Origin: Deltaproteobacteria bacterium
GTDB lineage: Bacteria; Desulfobacterota; Desulfarculia; Adiutricales; Adiutricaceae
Assembly: GCA_031279155.1 (NCBI GenBank)
Contig: JAITJB010000232.1
Coordinates: forward strand, 1-11,920
DNA length: 11,920 bases
Direction: 5' to 3'
The position numbers and the translations under genes were made by a program. Of this stretch, positions 5,492-11,920 are shown piece after piece (position 1 is the stretch's first letter; each line of letters starts with the position of its first letter). The notes below the pieces were generated by a model, which ran no database searches, had not been told where the DNA came from, and worked only from the letters and a program-made list of their open reading frames with translations.

Positions 5492-8275
5492 TTAGCGGTT
5501 GTAGCCGAACCAGGCGTTTTTGAACCAGGCCTGGCCGACGAAGTTAGCGAAGGCCGGCTCATATTGGGCTTCTTCAAAGGTGGGCCAGAGCATGAGATCT
5601 TGCTGTTTGGCCGTATGGCGCAAAAGGGGTTTGGTGATTTCCACGTCCTCGTGCCAGGCCGCCCATCTGGCCAGGGCGTAGCGACTGGCGCCGGGATTAA
5701 TGGCTTCGGCTCCGGTCCAATACTTCTCGGCTTCTGACAAGAGAAAGTCGACGTCAGCTAGGGCCACCCGGGTCATCTCAGCCATCAAAAAGCCCTTCTC
5801 AGCTAGTAGCATAGCATATTCGGCTCGGTTTGAGCTGGTCAGAATTTGGCTCTCAATTTGAGCTTCTATCTGGTCTTCTTGGTAGCTAGCCTCAGCTGCG
5901 GTCATGAGCTGACCGGCCAAGCGGAAAAAGGCCATCTGATCTTCGGCTGGCGTGTAGCCAGTGGCGGCCACCCTTCGAAAAAAGATAGCCATCTGAAACT
6001 TATACCAAGCCGGTAGCGTGTGAGGATCTACCGCCGACATAAGCCTTTCCAATTCCCGGTTTAAGACGGTGGCCAGCCTTTCTTGAAAGGTGGACGAAGA
6101 AAGGGTTGTGCCTGGCGAGGGCACATCGGACAGAAGGCTGGCTGACCTTGGATTGGGCCTAGGGATTTGAGCTGAGGCTCTCTCGCTAGGCGATTGTTCT
6201 AGAGATTTTTGGAACAAAATCCCCGAATGAGACAAAAGCTCAAGGCCAACGCGGTATTCATGGAGCACCTGTTTAAAAGAGCGCCTGGCAAAGGCCGAAG
6301 AGGTAAAATTTTGATCGTCTGGCCAGTTGGGGGTCTCAGATAAAAGGGTAAAGAGAGTCAGCCCGCGGGCGAAACGGTAATCGGGTTCATTGGGGGCCAG
6401 TTCGATTAGTAAGATGCAGACGTCGTTTAGGAGCCTTAAGCCCTGGAGCCTATAGGTCGGGAGCGCTTCGGCGGTCTTCCAAACTAAGGCGGCGACGGTT
6501 CTCAGTAAGTCTATGCGGGTGGTGTTAGACCGCAAAAATTGCCGAAAGCCGGCAAAAGCTTCGGCGGTCAGGACCTCGCGGATTTGGTTGGAGGGATTTC
6601 CCAGATCTTGGACCTCCAGGTAGTCTACGCCCCTTTGGAACCAGGAGCTGGCCGGGTCAGGCTCGCGGCTTATGGCTTGGGTGAAGAAGCTCTTGGATTT
6701 GTCGTGCTGAGCCTCAAAATTGTCTTGCGGACCAACAACAGATAATTTAAGCAATATATGGGCCAAAGATCTCAGATGCTGAAGGCGGGTGGGATCGGTA
6801 TCGTAAGCTTGGCGGTATTTTTTTTCAGCCTCTATCCAACAAAAGAGCTGTCTGGCCGTCAGTTCGCCTGGAGCTTCAAAAGTAAGGCTAGAGGCTAAAG
6901 TGTTGGTCTGATATTCCAGCCTTTGGCCCCACTCATGCCAGGCCGGGGCCTTTTGAGGGCTCATGACGACGTATTGGGCCATCTTGCGATCGCCCTCTTG
7001 GATAAGAGATCGGAAAATTCTGCCGTCAACTTGGCGGTCGGCCCGCTTGTAGAAATCTTGGCCCCAATTTAATAGAACATCGGGATCGTCGGGGGCTTTG
7101 GTTAACCAGATTTGGTAAACTTTGTCTTTAAGCTCGCATAAGGCTAAGAAGCTGTCGTTATCCGGGGCATTGGCGTCCGCCCGGTCAAGTTGGCCAATAA
7201 GCGCTGCCAGTTCAAAGCGATCCAATGGTAAGGCAAGGGCTTCCGGGTAGAGGGCCAAGGCCTCAGAGAAAAGCTCTCGCTTAGATTCAATCTTATTTTC
7301 GGTTTCTGATAGGGCCATTAGAGTTGCGGCCCAAGCTTCCAAGACCTCGACTTTTTTAAATTTTAAGGGACCAAATTTTCCTTGGGGGCCGGGCCAAGGG
7401 ACCTCAACGGGCATGGCGGCCCACAGGGCCGTAAAATCCTCTCTAGCTGCCTTAAGATGCCCGGCTCGCCTTGTAACATCCTCGGAATTAATGAGGTAAA
7501 ACCTATCTCGCCAATAATCGGGGTTATGGAGGGGGTTTATGTTTTCTCCAATATAGTGCCTTTCAAGCTCTATGAGATCGACCTCACCGCGAGAGAGGCG
7601 TTTATTCCAGGCCAGTTCGTTTAAGTAGGGATCGGTATAGGTAATCGGGGCGTTGCTACTTACGGGGTCGGTTAGCTCATTTTGAATTTCAACTTCCAGG
7701 CGGGCGGCGTGCTCAAAATGTGACAGGGCGTCGGCCATCAAGGCGGCTCGGGCTTGAGGGTCATGGATAAAAAGAGCCCTGGTTTCGGCTAAATGACCTA
7801 GTAAGCGCCAGACGGCGGGATTGTTAGGCTGCTGGGCGGAAGCCTGATAGCCTAGGATGACGACCTTATCGAGTTGGGCGGCGTAGCCTTCCTCGAGATC
7901 TTCCTTGGAAGCCGAAAGAAGTTTTTGCCTAGCTTCCAAAAAAGCCATGCCGCCAGGCGAGGACAAAAGAAGGTTGGGGTCTTCTGGCAATTGATGGATG
8001 ATCTGCGGGATGTAGCCTAGGTGGGGCTTGGGGCTGTCAGCCGGATCGCTAGGAGCGTTTGATGCGCCAGGGTCGTTAAGATTGTTAAGATCGCTAAGAT
8101 TATCAGAAAGTAAGGGCGAGGAAAAGCTCAAGCTGAAAAATAAGACCAAAAGTAAAAACGAGCGCATGTTCGGAAGTAAAACCGAAAGCTTGTTAGGGGG
8201 CGGGAAAGGTCCTTCAGTTCGAGCGGTTGGCCGGACGCTTTGGTCCGGGGCCCGCTCTAGAGAATGTCGAGCCAT
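5492..8275 (-). CDS. Large exported or membrane-anchored helical-repeat (TPR-like) protein, function unknown
   Basis: I do not recognise this 927-residue protein as a named family. A hydrophobic stretch at about 39-56 (RSFLLLVLFFSLSF) looks like a signal peptide or N-terminal anchor, so the rest should be periplasmic or envelope-facing. After a low-complexity Asn/Asp/Ser/Pro linker (about 57-85), the chain is almost wholly amphipathic helix. Aromatic/Ala-rich, TPR-like pieces appear near 150-200, 395-455, 480-550, 625-690 and 840-910, typified by PAVWRLLGHLAE, DVLLNWGQDFYKRA, ASSWFQRGVDYLE and DYRFARGLTLF. No enzyme motif is visible. A Ser/Pro-rich break at about 690-730 splits it into two helical blocks. 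The ATG at 8275 has a good GAGGGG site 6 nt upstream, whereas Met37 (8167), the neat signal-peptide start, has none, so the longer start is used. The gene lies 63 nt downstream of prmC and 45 nt upstream of the epimerase gene. Confidence 0.8.
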   Translation of the reverse strand: MARHSLERAPDQSVRPTARTEGPFPPPNKLSVLLPNMRSFLLLVLFFSLSFSSPLLSDNLSDLNNLNDPGASNAPSDPADSPKPHLGYIPQIIHQLPEDPNLLLSSPGGMAFLEARQKLLSASKEDLEEGYAAQLDKVVILGYQASAQQPNNPAVWRLLGHLAETRALFIHDPQARAALMADALSHFEHAARLEVEIQNELTDPVSSNAPITYTDPYLNELAWNKRLSRGEVDLIELERHYIGENINPLHNPDYWRDRFYLINSEDVTRRAGHLKAAREDFTALWAAMPVEVPWPGPQGKFGPLKFKKVEVLEAWAATLMALSETENKIESKRELFSEALALYPEALALPLDRFELAALIGQLDRADANAPDNDSFLALCELKDKVYQIWLTKAPDDPDVLLNWGQDFYKRADRQVDGRIFRSLIQEGDRKMAQYVVMSPQKAPAWHEWGQRLEYQTNTLASSLTFEAPGELTARQLFCWIEAEKKYRQAYDTDPTRLQHLRSLAHILLKLSVVGPQDNFEAQHDKSKSFFTQAISREPDPASSWFQRGVDYLEVQDLGNPSNQIREVLTAEAFAGFRQFLRSNTTRIDLLRTVAALVWKTAEALPTYRLQGLRLLNDVCILLIELAPNEPDYRFARGLTLFTLLSETPNWPDDQNFTSSAFARRSFKQVLHEYRVGLELLSHSGILFQKSLEQSPSERASAQIPRPNPRSASLLSDVPSPGTTLSSSTFQERLATVLNRELERLMSAVDPHTLPAWYKFQMAIFFRRVAATGYTPAEDQMAFFRLAGQLMTAAEASYQEDQIEAQIESQILTSSNRAEYAMLLAEKGFLMAEMTRVALADVDFLLSEAEKYWTGAEAINPGASRYALARWAAWHEDVEITKPLLRHTAKQQDLMLWPTFEEAQYEPAFANFVGQAWFKNAWFGYNR

Positions 8276-8279
8276 ATTT

Positions 8280-8288
8280 CTCCCCTCA
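8280..8288 (-). promoter_or_regulatory. Ribosome binding site deciding the start of the 927-codon gene
   Basis: TGAGGGGAG on the minus strand sits just before the ATG at 8275; its GAGGGG core is 6 nt away. No comparable site precedes the internal ATG at 8167, where the signal-peptide-like segment begins. This supports a start that puts 36 residues, polar and proline-rich near the end, ahead of the hydrophobic segment. Confidence 0.65.
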
Positions 8289-8338
8289 AGATAAAATGTA
8301 AGTTGATCGGAAAAAGAGGCTAAAGTTTAGTTAAATTG

Positions 8339-9202
8339 TCAGGCCCGGCCCACAAAGATCCGGCTTTTATTGGAGTAATCTTTGATCGGATCTAAAACCG
8401 TAAGGCCGGCGGCATTAGCTAAGGAGCTTACGTTTGTTAGCGTATCGGGCCAAATCTCCATTAAAATGTGGCCGCCGGGCGCAAGTAAGTCCGGGGCCTT
8501 ATTGATAAGCCGGCTAATGAGATTAAGACCGTCAGGCCCACCATCTAAGGCTAAAGTGGGCTCAAAATTGGCTACGGTCAAATCTAAGTCGCTTAAATTA
8601 CCCGAAGGAATGTAAGGCAAATTGGCGCAGATCAGATCAAAGCGCTCTCCGGCGAAAGGAGAGGCTAAATCGCCTTGGGTAAAATTGATTCTTTGGCTGA
8701 CCTCGTGGGTATTAGCGTTTAAAATAGCAACTTCTAGAGCCTTAGCCGAAATATCTGAAGCCTCGATTAAGACAGTTTGGTGATTTTTAGCTAGGGCAAT
8801 GGCAATAGCCCCGCTGCCTGTGCCAATGTCGCAGGCTTTGGGCTCTGGGTTTTGGCATAATTTTAATATTCTTAAGGCTTCGTCTACCAGGTGCTCGGTT
8901 TCCGGTCTAGGTATTAGGGTAGCCGGGGTGACCTTAAAATCTAACTTGTAAAACTCCTTATGGCCCATAATGTAGGCTACGGGCTCATGGTTTGACCTAC
9001 GCTTGACTAGCTCGCGATATGCGGTCAATTCAGAGCTATTTAAGACCCGTTCAAAATTAATATACAACTGTACTCTTTTAAGATCCAGTACCATGGTCAG
9101 TAAAAGCTCGGCGTCCAGCCGTGGGGAGCTAGGCTCTCTTTTACCAAGAAAATCAGCCGTAACGGCTAAAATTTCACCGACTGTCCAGACCTTTTCGCTC
9201 AT
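8339..9202 (-). CDS. prmC: Peptide chain release factor N5-glutamine methyltransferase PrmC (HemK)
   Basis: PrmC uses S-adenosylmethionine to methylate the glutamine of the GGQ motif in release factors RF1 and RF2, which raises termination efficiency. At 287 residues it is standard length. The N-terminal helical substrate-binding domain (about 1-75) is followed by the linking motif IPRPETE (97-103), the SAM-binding loop DIGTGSG (125-131), acidic Asp150 and the active-site motif NLPY (194-197), a known variant of NPPY that grips the target glutamine. FEPTLALDGGPDGL (213-226) is also characteristic. An AAGG site lies about 8 nt before the ATG. It follows prfA by 59 nt, so the modifying enzyme is expressed with its own substrate. 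Confidence is high. Confidence 0.96.
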   Translation of the reverse strand: MSEKVWTVGEILAVTADFLGKREPSSPRLDAELLLTMVLDLKRVQLYINFERVLNSSELTAYRELVKRRSNHEPVAYIMGHKEFYKLDFKVTPATLIPRPETEHLVDEALRILKLCQNPEPKACDIGTGSGAIAIALAKNHQTVLIEASDISAKALEVAILNANTHEVSQRINFTQGDLASPFAGERFDLICANLPYIPSGNLSDLDLTVANFEPTLALDGGPDGLNLISRLINKAPDLLAPGGHILMEIWPDTLTNVSSLANAAGLTVLDPIKDYSNKSRIFVGRA

Positions 9203-9248
9203 TTGTAGGCCTTAAACTGAAAATAGTGAGTTTTAAGAAAGTAAATTC

Positions 9249-9266
9249 TTTGATTTTAAAATCAAA
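9249..9266. repeat. AT-rich perfect palindrome over the prfA stop codon
   Basis: TTTGATTTTAAAATCAAA is an 18-nt perfect palindrome spanning the last codon and TGA stop of prfA and the first bases of the prfA-prmC gap. It has no GC-rich stem or following T-run, so it is a poor terminator. It could be a weak 3'-end structure or simply a product of AT-rich spacer sequence. Confidence 0.5.
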
Positions 9267-10344
9267 CATTATCCCCGACCGAAGCCAGAAGCCTGGTCTG
9301 GAAGTAGGCCGAGACCTCGGTAATAACCTCCGAGAGATCGCCATTTAGGATCTCCGGAAGCTTATAAAGCGTAAGCCCGACCCGGTGGTCGGTTAAGCGG
9401 CTTTGGAGGAAGTTATAAGTTCTTATGCGCTCATTGCGCTCCCCGGTCCCGACTTGTTCGCGGCGCTCGCTAGAAATTTTGCGGCTCTGCTCATTGGCCG
9501 CCCTATCTAAGAGCCTAGCTCGGAGAACTTTTAGGGCTTTAAGTTTATTTTTTAGTTGGCTTTTTTCGTCTTGGATGGCTACGACTAAGCCCGTTGGCAG
9601 GTGGGTGACCCGGACGGCGGAATCGGTCGTGTTTACGCTCTGCCCTCCAGGGCCTGAGGACCTAAAGACGTCGACTCTGATTTCTTCGGGTTTGATGTCC
9701 ACTTCTACCTCTTCGGCCTCCGGGAGAACGGCAACGGTGACGGTGGACGTATGAATGCGCCCCATGGTCTCCGTTGAGGGCACCCTTTGGACTCGGTGGA
9801 CCCCGCTTTCGTATTTTAGGTGGCTATAGACCCTTTCGCCCTCGATGGAAAAGACTATCTCCTTAAAGCCCCCCATGGTGCTAGGGCTTGAGCTTAAGAC
9901 TTCGGTTTTCCAGCCCTTATTTTCAGCAAAGCGACTGTACATGCGGTAGAGATCGGAGACGAACAAGGTGGCCTCGTCGCCGCCGGTGGCGGCCCGGATT
10001 TCCACGATGGTGTTTTTTTCGTCATTGGGATCTTTGGGTAGTAGTAGGATTTTAAGTTCTTTTTCTAGATCGCTTTTGGTCTTATTGAGGCTTTCAACCT
10101 CGTCTTGGGCCATATCCCTAAGTTCCTGGTTGGGATCGGCCAGAAGGCTCTTGGCACCGCTTAGATCCTCATCGGTCTTGGTAATTTTACGCCAAATGGT
10201 CAGAAGTCGGCCCAATTCGGCGTGGCGTTTGGCCGCCGCCGAATAGAGTTTCTGGTTTTTGGCTAAGTCGGGATTTTGGAGATCTTGCTCCAATTCCTGG
10301 TAACGGGCCTCCAGAGCGGGCAGGTTGGTGGAATCAAGCGACAT
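9262..10344 (-). CDS. prfA: Peptide chain release factor 1 (RF1)
   Basis: RF1 reads UAA and UAG stop codons in the ribosomal A site and triggers release of the finished protein. The 360-residue length is exactly that expected. Visible signatures are the N-terminal coiled-coil domain (about 10-105), IRAATGGDEA (116-125), the anticodon-like PxT tripeptide Pro189-Ser190-Thr191 in QRVPSTETMGRIHTS, and the catalytic GGQ (233-235) in SSGPGGQSVNTTDSAVR. PxT rather than SPF marks it as RF1, not RF2. Gln235 is the residue methylated by PrmC, encoded just downstream. The ATG overlaps the end of the DUF1385 gene by 11 nt, and no strong ribosome site lies upstream, which suggests translational coupling. 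Confidence 0.98.
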   Translation of the reverse strand: MSLDSTNLPALEARYQELEQDLQNPDLAKNQKLYSAAAKRHAELGRLLTIWRKITKTDEDLSGAKSLLADPNQELRDMAQDEVESLNKTKSDLEKELKILLLPKDPNDEKNTIVEIRAATGGDEATLFVSDLYRMYSRFAENKGWKTEVLSSSPSTMGGFKEIVFSIEGERVYSHLKYESGVHRVQRVPSTETMGRIHTSTVTVAVLPEAEEVEVDIKPEEIRVDVFRSSGPGGQSVNTTDSAVRVTHLPTGLVVAIQDEKSQLKNKLKALKVLRARLLDRAANEQSRKISSERREQVGTGERNERIRTYNFLQSRLTDHRVGLTLYKLPEILNGDLSEVITEVSAYFQTRLLASVGDNV

Positions 10345-11542
10345 CGGGTTTTATACTCTTAGCGCTCCTAGCGTAAACGCTAGGCATGGTCAAGACGGAC
10401 TCCAGGGAGTAAAGAGCTACTTGTAGTTGACTTTCATCTGGACGGCGGGTGGTAAGCCTTTGGAGTAACAATCCCGGCCAGATTAGAGCTTGTAAGAAGC
10501 GATTATTTTTTTTGCGGACGGCTAAGCGCTCTATCTCGTAGGATAGGGCCACAATGGGGAACATTAAGATGAACTTTATGGCCAGGCCAAAAGCCGTGCC
10601 ATGAGTTTGAAATGGGGCCCAAAAGCGCATGATTATGGGGAAAAAGATGGAAAAAAAGACGAAGCTTATGATTAAGACCATAAAAACAAAAGCCGTGCCG
10701 CAGCGCTTATGCCAGGTCGGAAAGGAGCTAGCCGACTGAGGGGTTAAAGGCAAGGAGGCTTCGTAGGCATAAATGGCTTGGTGTTCGGCCCCGTGATAGG
10801 CAAAAAGCCGGCCTACCATGGGGATGAGGCCAATAGCCCAGATGTAAGCCAACAAGAGGGCCATTTTGATAAGTCCATCAATAAAGTGGAAAAGAAGGTC
10901 GCTTTCGTTGAAATTAAAGAGGAGGCCGATTTTTTGGCTTAGAACGTGTGGTAGAGCTAGAAATAAAAAGATGGATAGCGCGAGGCCCGAAATAGTTGAC
11001 GTAATAATGGATATGATTTCTATAATGGCTTGCTGACGAGGCGTAAAGGGTTTTGGCTCTGGCTTTGGCTTGGACTTTTTTGGGGGCTTGGTTTTGGCTT
11101 TGGATTTGGAATTTGAGTTGGAATTTGTTTGGGAATTTGCTTGGGGTTCGGGCTTTTGGGCGGCTTTCGATTTTGGCGTAGCGTTCGATCTCTGGCTTTC
11201 GGCGATTGAGGTAGAAAAACTCATAGCCTTAAAGCCCAAAACCGACGTTTCCACGAGGATAGCCAGCCCCCGAATCAAAGGTAGACCTAAGAAATTGCCT
11301 CTCTTGGCCCAGCGAGTGCGCGGCGTAATTTTAGTTCTAAGGCTGCCGTCCGGGGCCCTAACGGTCACAGCCCAGGATTGGTCCCCTACCATCATGACGC
11401 CTTCAATAACGGCCTGGCCACCAATGGGAGATTTAGAGGGTTCCGGTGGTGGACTGTCATTTGTAGTGTGACTAAAGGGCCACCGCGTTAACCAGGCCCA
11501 ATTAGATCCATTACCAGAACCCTTAGGGCTTGGCATGGGCAT
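10334..11542 (-). CDS. DUF1385 (YqhQ-like) multi-pass membrane protein
   Basis: The family signature GGQAVIEGVMM (41-51) is intact, followed by YHGAEHQAIYAYE (249-261) and the HKRCGTAF block (278-285), in which His250, His254, His278 and Cys281 look like possible metal ligands. Hydrophobic segments near 172-198, 221-242, 283-305 and 316-335 predict about four membrane spans. Function is not established; the family is often found beside rpmE and prfA, as here. The 402-residue length exceeds the roughly 300 usual for relatives, largely because of a Lys/Pro/Ser/Asn-rich insertion at about 115-165 and a Ser/Pro-rich N-terminus. The ATG follows the rpmE stop directly (TGAATG); a second ATG two codons later (11536) is also possible. 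Its 3' end overlaps prfA by 11 nt. Confidence 0.92.
   Translation of the reverse strand: MPMPSPKGSGNGSNWAWLTRWPFSHTTNDSPPPEPSKSPIGGQAVIEGVMMVGDQSWAVTVRAPDGSLRTKITPRTRWAKRGNFLGLPLIRGLAILVETSVLGFKAMSFSTSIAESQRSNATPKSKAAQKPEPQANSQTNSNSNSKSKAKTKPPKKSKPKPEPKPFTPRQQAIIEIISIITSTISGLALSIFLFLALPHVLSQKIGLLFNFNESDLLFHFIDGLIKMALLLAYIWAIGLIPMVGRLFAYHGAEHQAIYAYEASLPLTPQSASSFPTWHKRCGTAFVFMVLIISFVFFSIFFPIIMRFWAPFQTHGTAFGLAIKFILMFPIVALSYEIERLAVRKKNNRFLQALIWPGLLLQRLTTRRPDESQLQVALYSLESVLTMPSVYARSAKSIKPDVA
11048..11200 (-). repeat. Low-complexity insertion within the DUF1385 gene
   Basis: This stretch encodes residues 115-165, made almost entirely of Ser, Asn, Gln, Lys, Pro and Ala. On the plus strand it shows loose TTTGGCT and GGAATTTG reiterations. 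It falls between the conserved N-terminal block and the first predicted membrane span. It probably forms a flexible, positively charged loop and may vary in length between strains. Confidence 0.7.
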
Positions 11543-11770
11543 TCACTTTTTCTTTTTGGTCGTAGGCTTGGGAGAGTGCGCGTATTTTGTAATAAAACGG
11601 TCTATCCGGCCCAGGGTGTCAACCAGCTTTTGCTTACCGGTAAAGAAGGGGTGGCAAGCCGAGCAGATCTCAACCCTAATGGAGTCTAAGACCGAGCCGG
11701 TGGTAAAAGTGTTGCCGCAGGCGCAAGAAGCGGTTATTTCTTTAAATTTTGGATGGATATCTTTTTTCAT
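11543..11770 (-). CDS. rpmE: 50S ribosomal protein bL31
   Basis: This 75-residue large-subunit ribosomal protein begins MKKDIHPKF and contains ITASCACGN, VEICSACHPFFTGKQK and LVDTLGRIDRF, all diagnostic of bL31. Cys16, Cys18, Cys36 and Cys39 make it the zinc-binding (C+) form. A short Lys-rich tail (TTKKKK) ends it. The ATG at 11770 matches the conserved family start. An in-frame TTG at 11779 would add three residues; the strong AAGGAGG site (11784-11790) is 4 nt from that TTG and 13 nt from the ATG, so spacing leaves either possible. The stop codon touches the start of the DUF1385 gene. Confidence 0.96.
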   Translation of the reverse strand: MKKDIHPKFKEITASCACGNTFTTGSVLDSIRVEICSACHPFFTGKQKLVDTLGRIDRFITKYAHSPKPTTKKKK

Positions 11771-11783
11771 AAAAGACAACCGG

Positions 11784-11790
11784 CCTCCTT
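11784..11790 (-). promoter_or_regulatory. Strong ribosome binding site of rpmE
   Basis: AAGGAGG on the minus strand matches the anti-Shine-Dalgarno closely. It stands 4 nt from a TTG and 13 nt from the conserved ATG at 11770; neither spacing is ideal. A small hairpin (11796-11811) ends 5 nt upstream of it, so folding there could affect ribosome access. Confidence 0.7.
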
Positions 11791-11795
11791 TATAT

Positions 11796-11874
11796 CGACT
11801 TAGGGCAGTCGGGATGGGTTAATTATTTTGGCCCAAGGCCAAGCTTCTTTAGGCTACCAGATGGGTAGCCTAAA
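11796..11874 (-). promoter_or_regulatory. Structured rpmE leader with three hairpins
   Basis: In transcript order, hairpin 1 (11874-11848) is a perfect 11-bp stem, TTTAGGCTACC with GGTAGCCTAAA, around a 5-nt loop. Hairpin 2 (11842-11828) is TTGGCC, CTTG-side loop of 3 nt, GGCCAA. Hairpin 3 (11811-11796) is CGACT, 6-nt loop, AGTCG. None is followed by a T-run, so they are not simple terminators. They fill most of the roughly 110-nt untranslated leader. L31 leader motifs thought to mediate autoregulation are described in several bacterial groups; whether this one belongs to them is inference. Confidence 0.65.
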
Positions 11875-11887
11875 TGTGCAATCGGGT

Positions 11888-11916
11888 ATTAGACCATAAC
11901 ATGGTCTGGCTGTCAA
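11888..11916 (-). promoter_or_regulatory. Promoter of the rpmE operon with an operator-like inverted repeat
   Basis: On the minus strand TTGACA (11916-11911) is separated by exactly 17 nt from TCTAAT (11893-11888), a strong sigma-70-type promoter with a likely start near 11881. The 17-nt sequence AGACCATGTTATGGTCT (11907-11891) is a perfect inverted repeat with 7-nt arms and a GTT centre. It lies between the two boxes and overlaps the -10 element, a position where a bound protein would block polymerase. Confidence 0.82.
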
Positions 11917-11920
11917 GATT

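Noticed and set aside
8070..8106. Short tandem units (about TTAAGATCG) in the 927-codon gene
   Set aside because: The copies are few and imperfect and encode a Leu/Asn/Asp/Ser linker after the hydrophobic segment; not a CRISPR or a regulatory repeat.
9249..9266. Terminator at the end of prfA
   Set aside because: The palindrome is AT-only apart from one G-C pair per arm and no T-run follows; prmC is 59 nt away on the same strand, so termination here is unlikely.
11070..11471. Plus-strand open frame of 133 codons opposite the DUF1385 gene
   Set aside because: It is the antisense shadow of a conserved coding sequence, with Phe/Leu/Glu-rich low complexity created by the insertion on the other strand and no family resemblance.
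1..11920. Mobile element, phage, toxin-antitoxin or defence system
   Set aside because: No transposase, integrase, terminal repeat, nuclease pair or repeat-spacer pattern was found; all sizeable genes are accounted for by housekeeping, envelope or chemotaxis functions, except the 927-residue protein.

Overview
The window looks like a chromosomal housekeeping segment from a Gram-negative bacterium, most likely in the Desulfobacterota (former Deltaproteobacteria). This placement is inferred from three things: the order rpmE - DUF1385 gene - prfA - prmC, a Pal outer-membrane lipoprotein, and a CheA/CheD chemotaxis cluster. No rRNA or other phylogenetic marker confirms it, so the rank below phylum is left open. 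Every gene I can support lies on the minus strand, so the window reads right to left.

Unit A (about 11920 down to 4463) starts at a strong sigma-70-like promoter (TTGACA, 17 nt, TCTAAT). Its spacer holds a perfect inverted repeat, and the roughly 110-nt leader contains three hairpins. The genes are rpmE (bL31), a DUF1385/YqhQ-type membrane protein, prfA (RF1), prmC (RF1 glutamine methyltransferase), a 927-residue exported or membrane-anchored helical-repeat protein of unknown role, and an NAD-dependent sugar-nucleotide epimerase. rpmE abuts the DUF1385 gene (TGAATG) and the DUF1385 gene overlaps prfA by 11 nt, so the first three are tightly coupled. PrmC modifies the GGQ glutamine of the RF1 encoded just upstream of it, so enzyme and substrate are made together.

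Unit B is pal, a lipoprotein with an OmpA-type peptidoglycan-binding domain. It ends in a perfect rho-independent terminator at 3619-3649. About 240 nt upstream of its start is an exact consensus promoter (TTGACA, 17 nt, TATAAT). An early hairpin plus T-tract between promoter and gene could mean an attenuated leader or a separate small RNA.

Unit C (3495 down to 1, continuing past the left edge) is a chemotaxis signalling operon. It encodes a response regulator with an unidentified C-terminal helical region, CheA with an unusual segment where P2 usually lies, and the first 111 codons of CheD.

No mobile element, CRISPR array, tRNA, rRNA or phage gene was seen. The core genes are ordinary. The parts most worth a second look are the rpmE leader and promoter, the pal promoter and leader, the orphan 927-residue protein, and the non-standard regions of the chemotaxis CheA and regulator.
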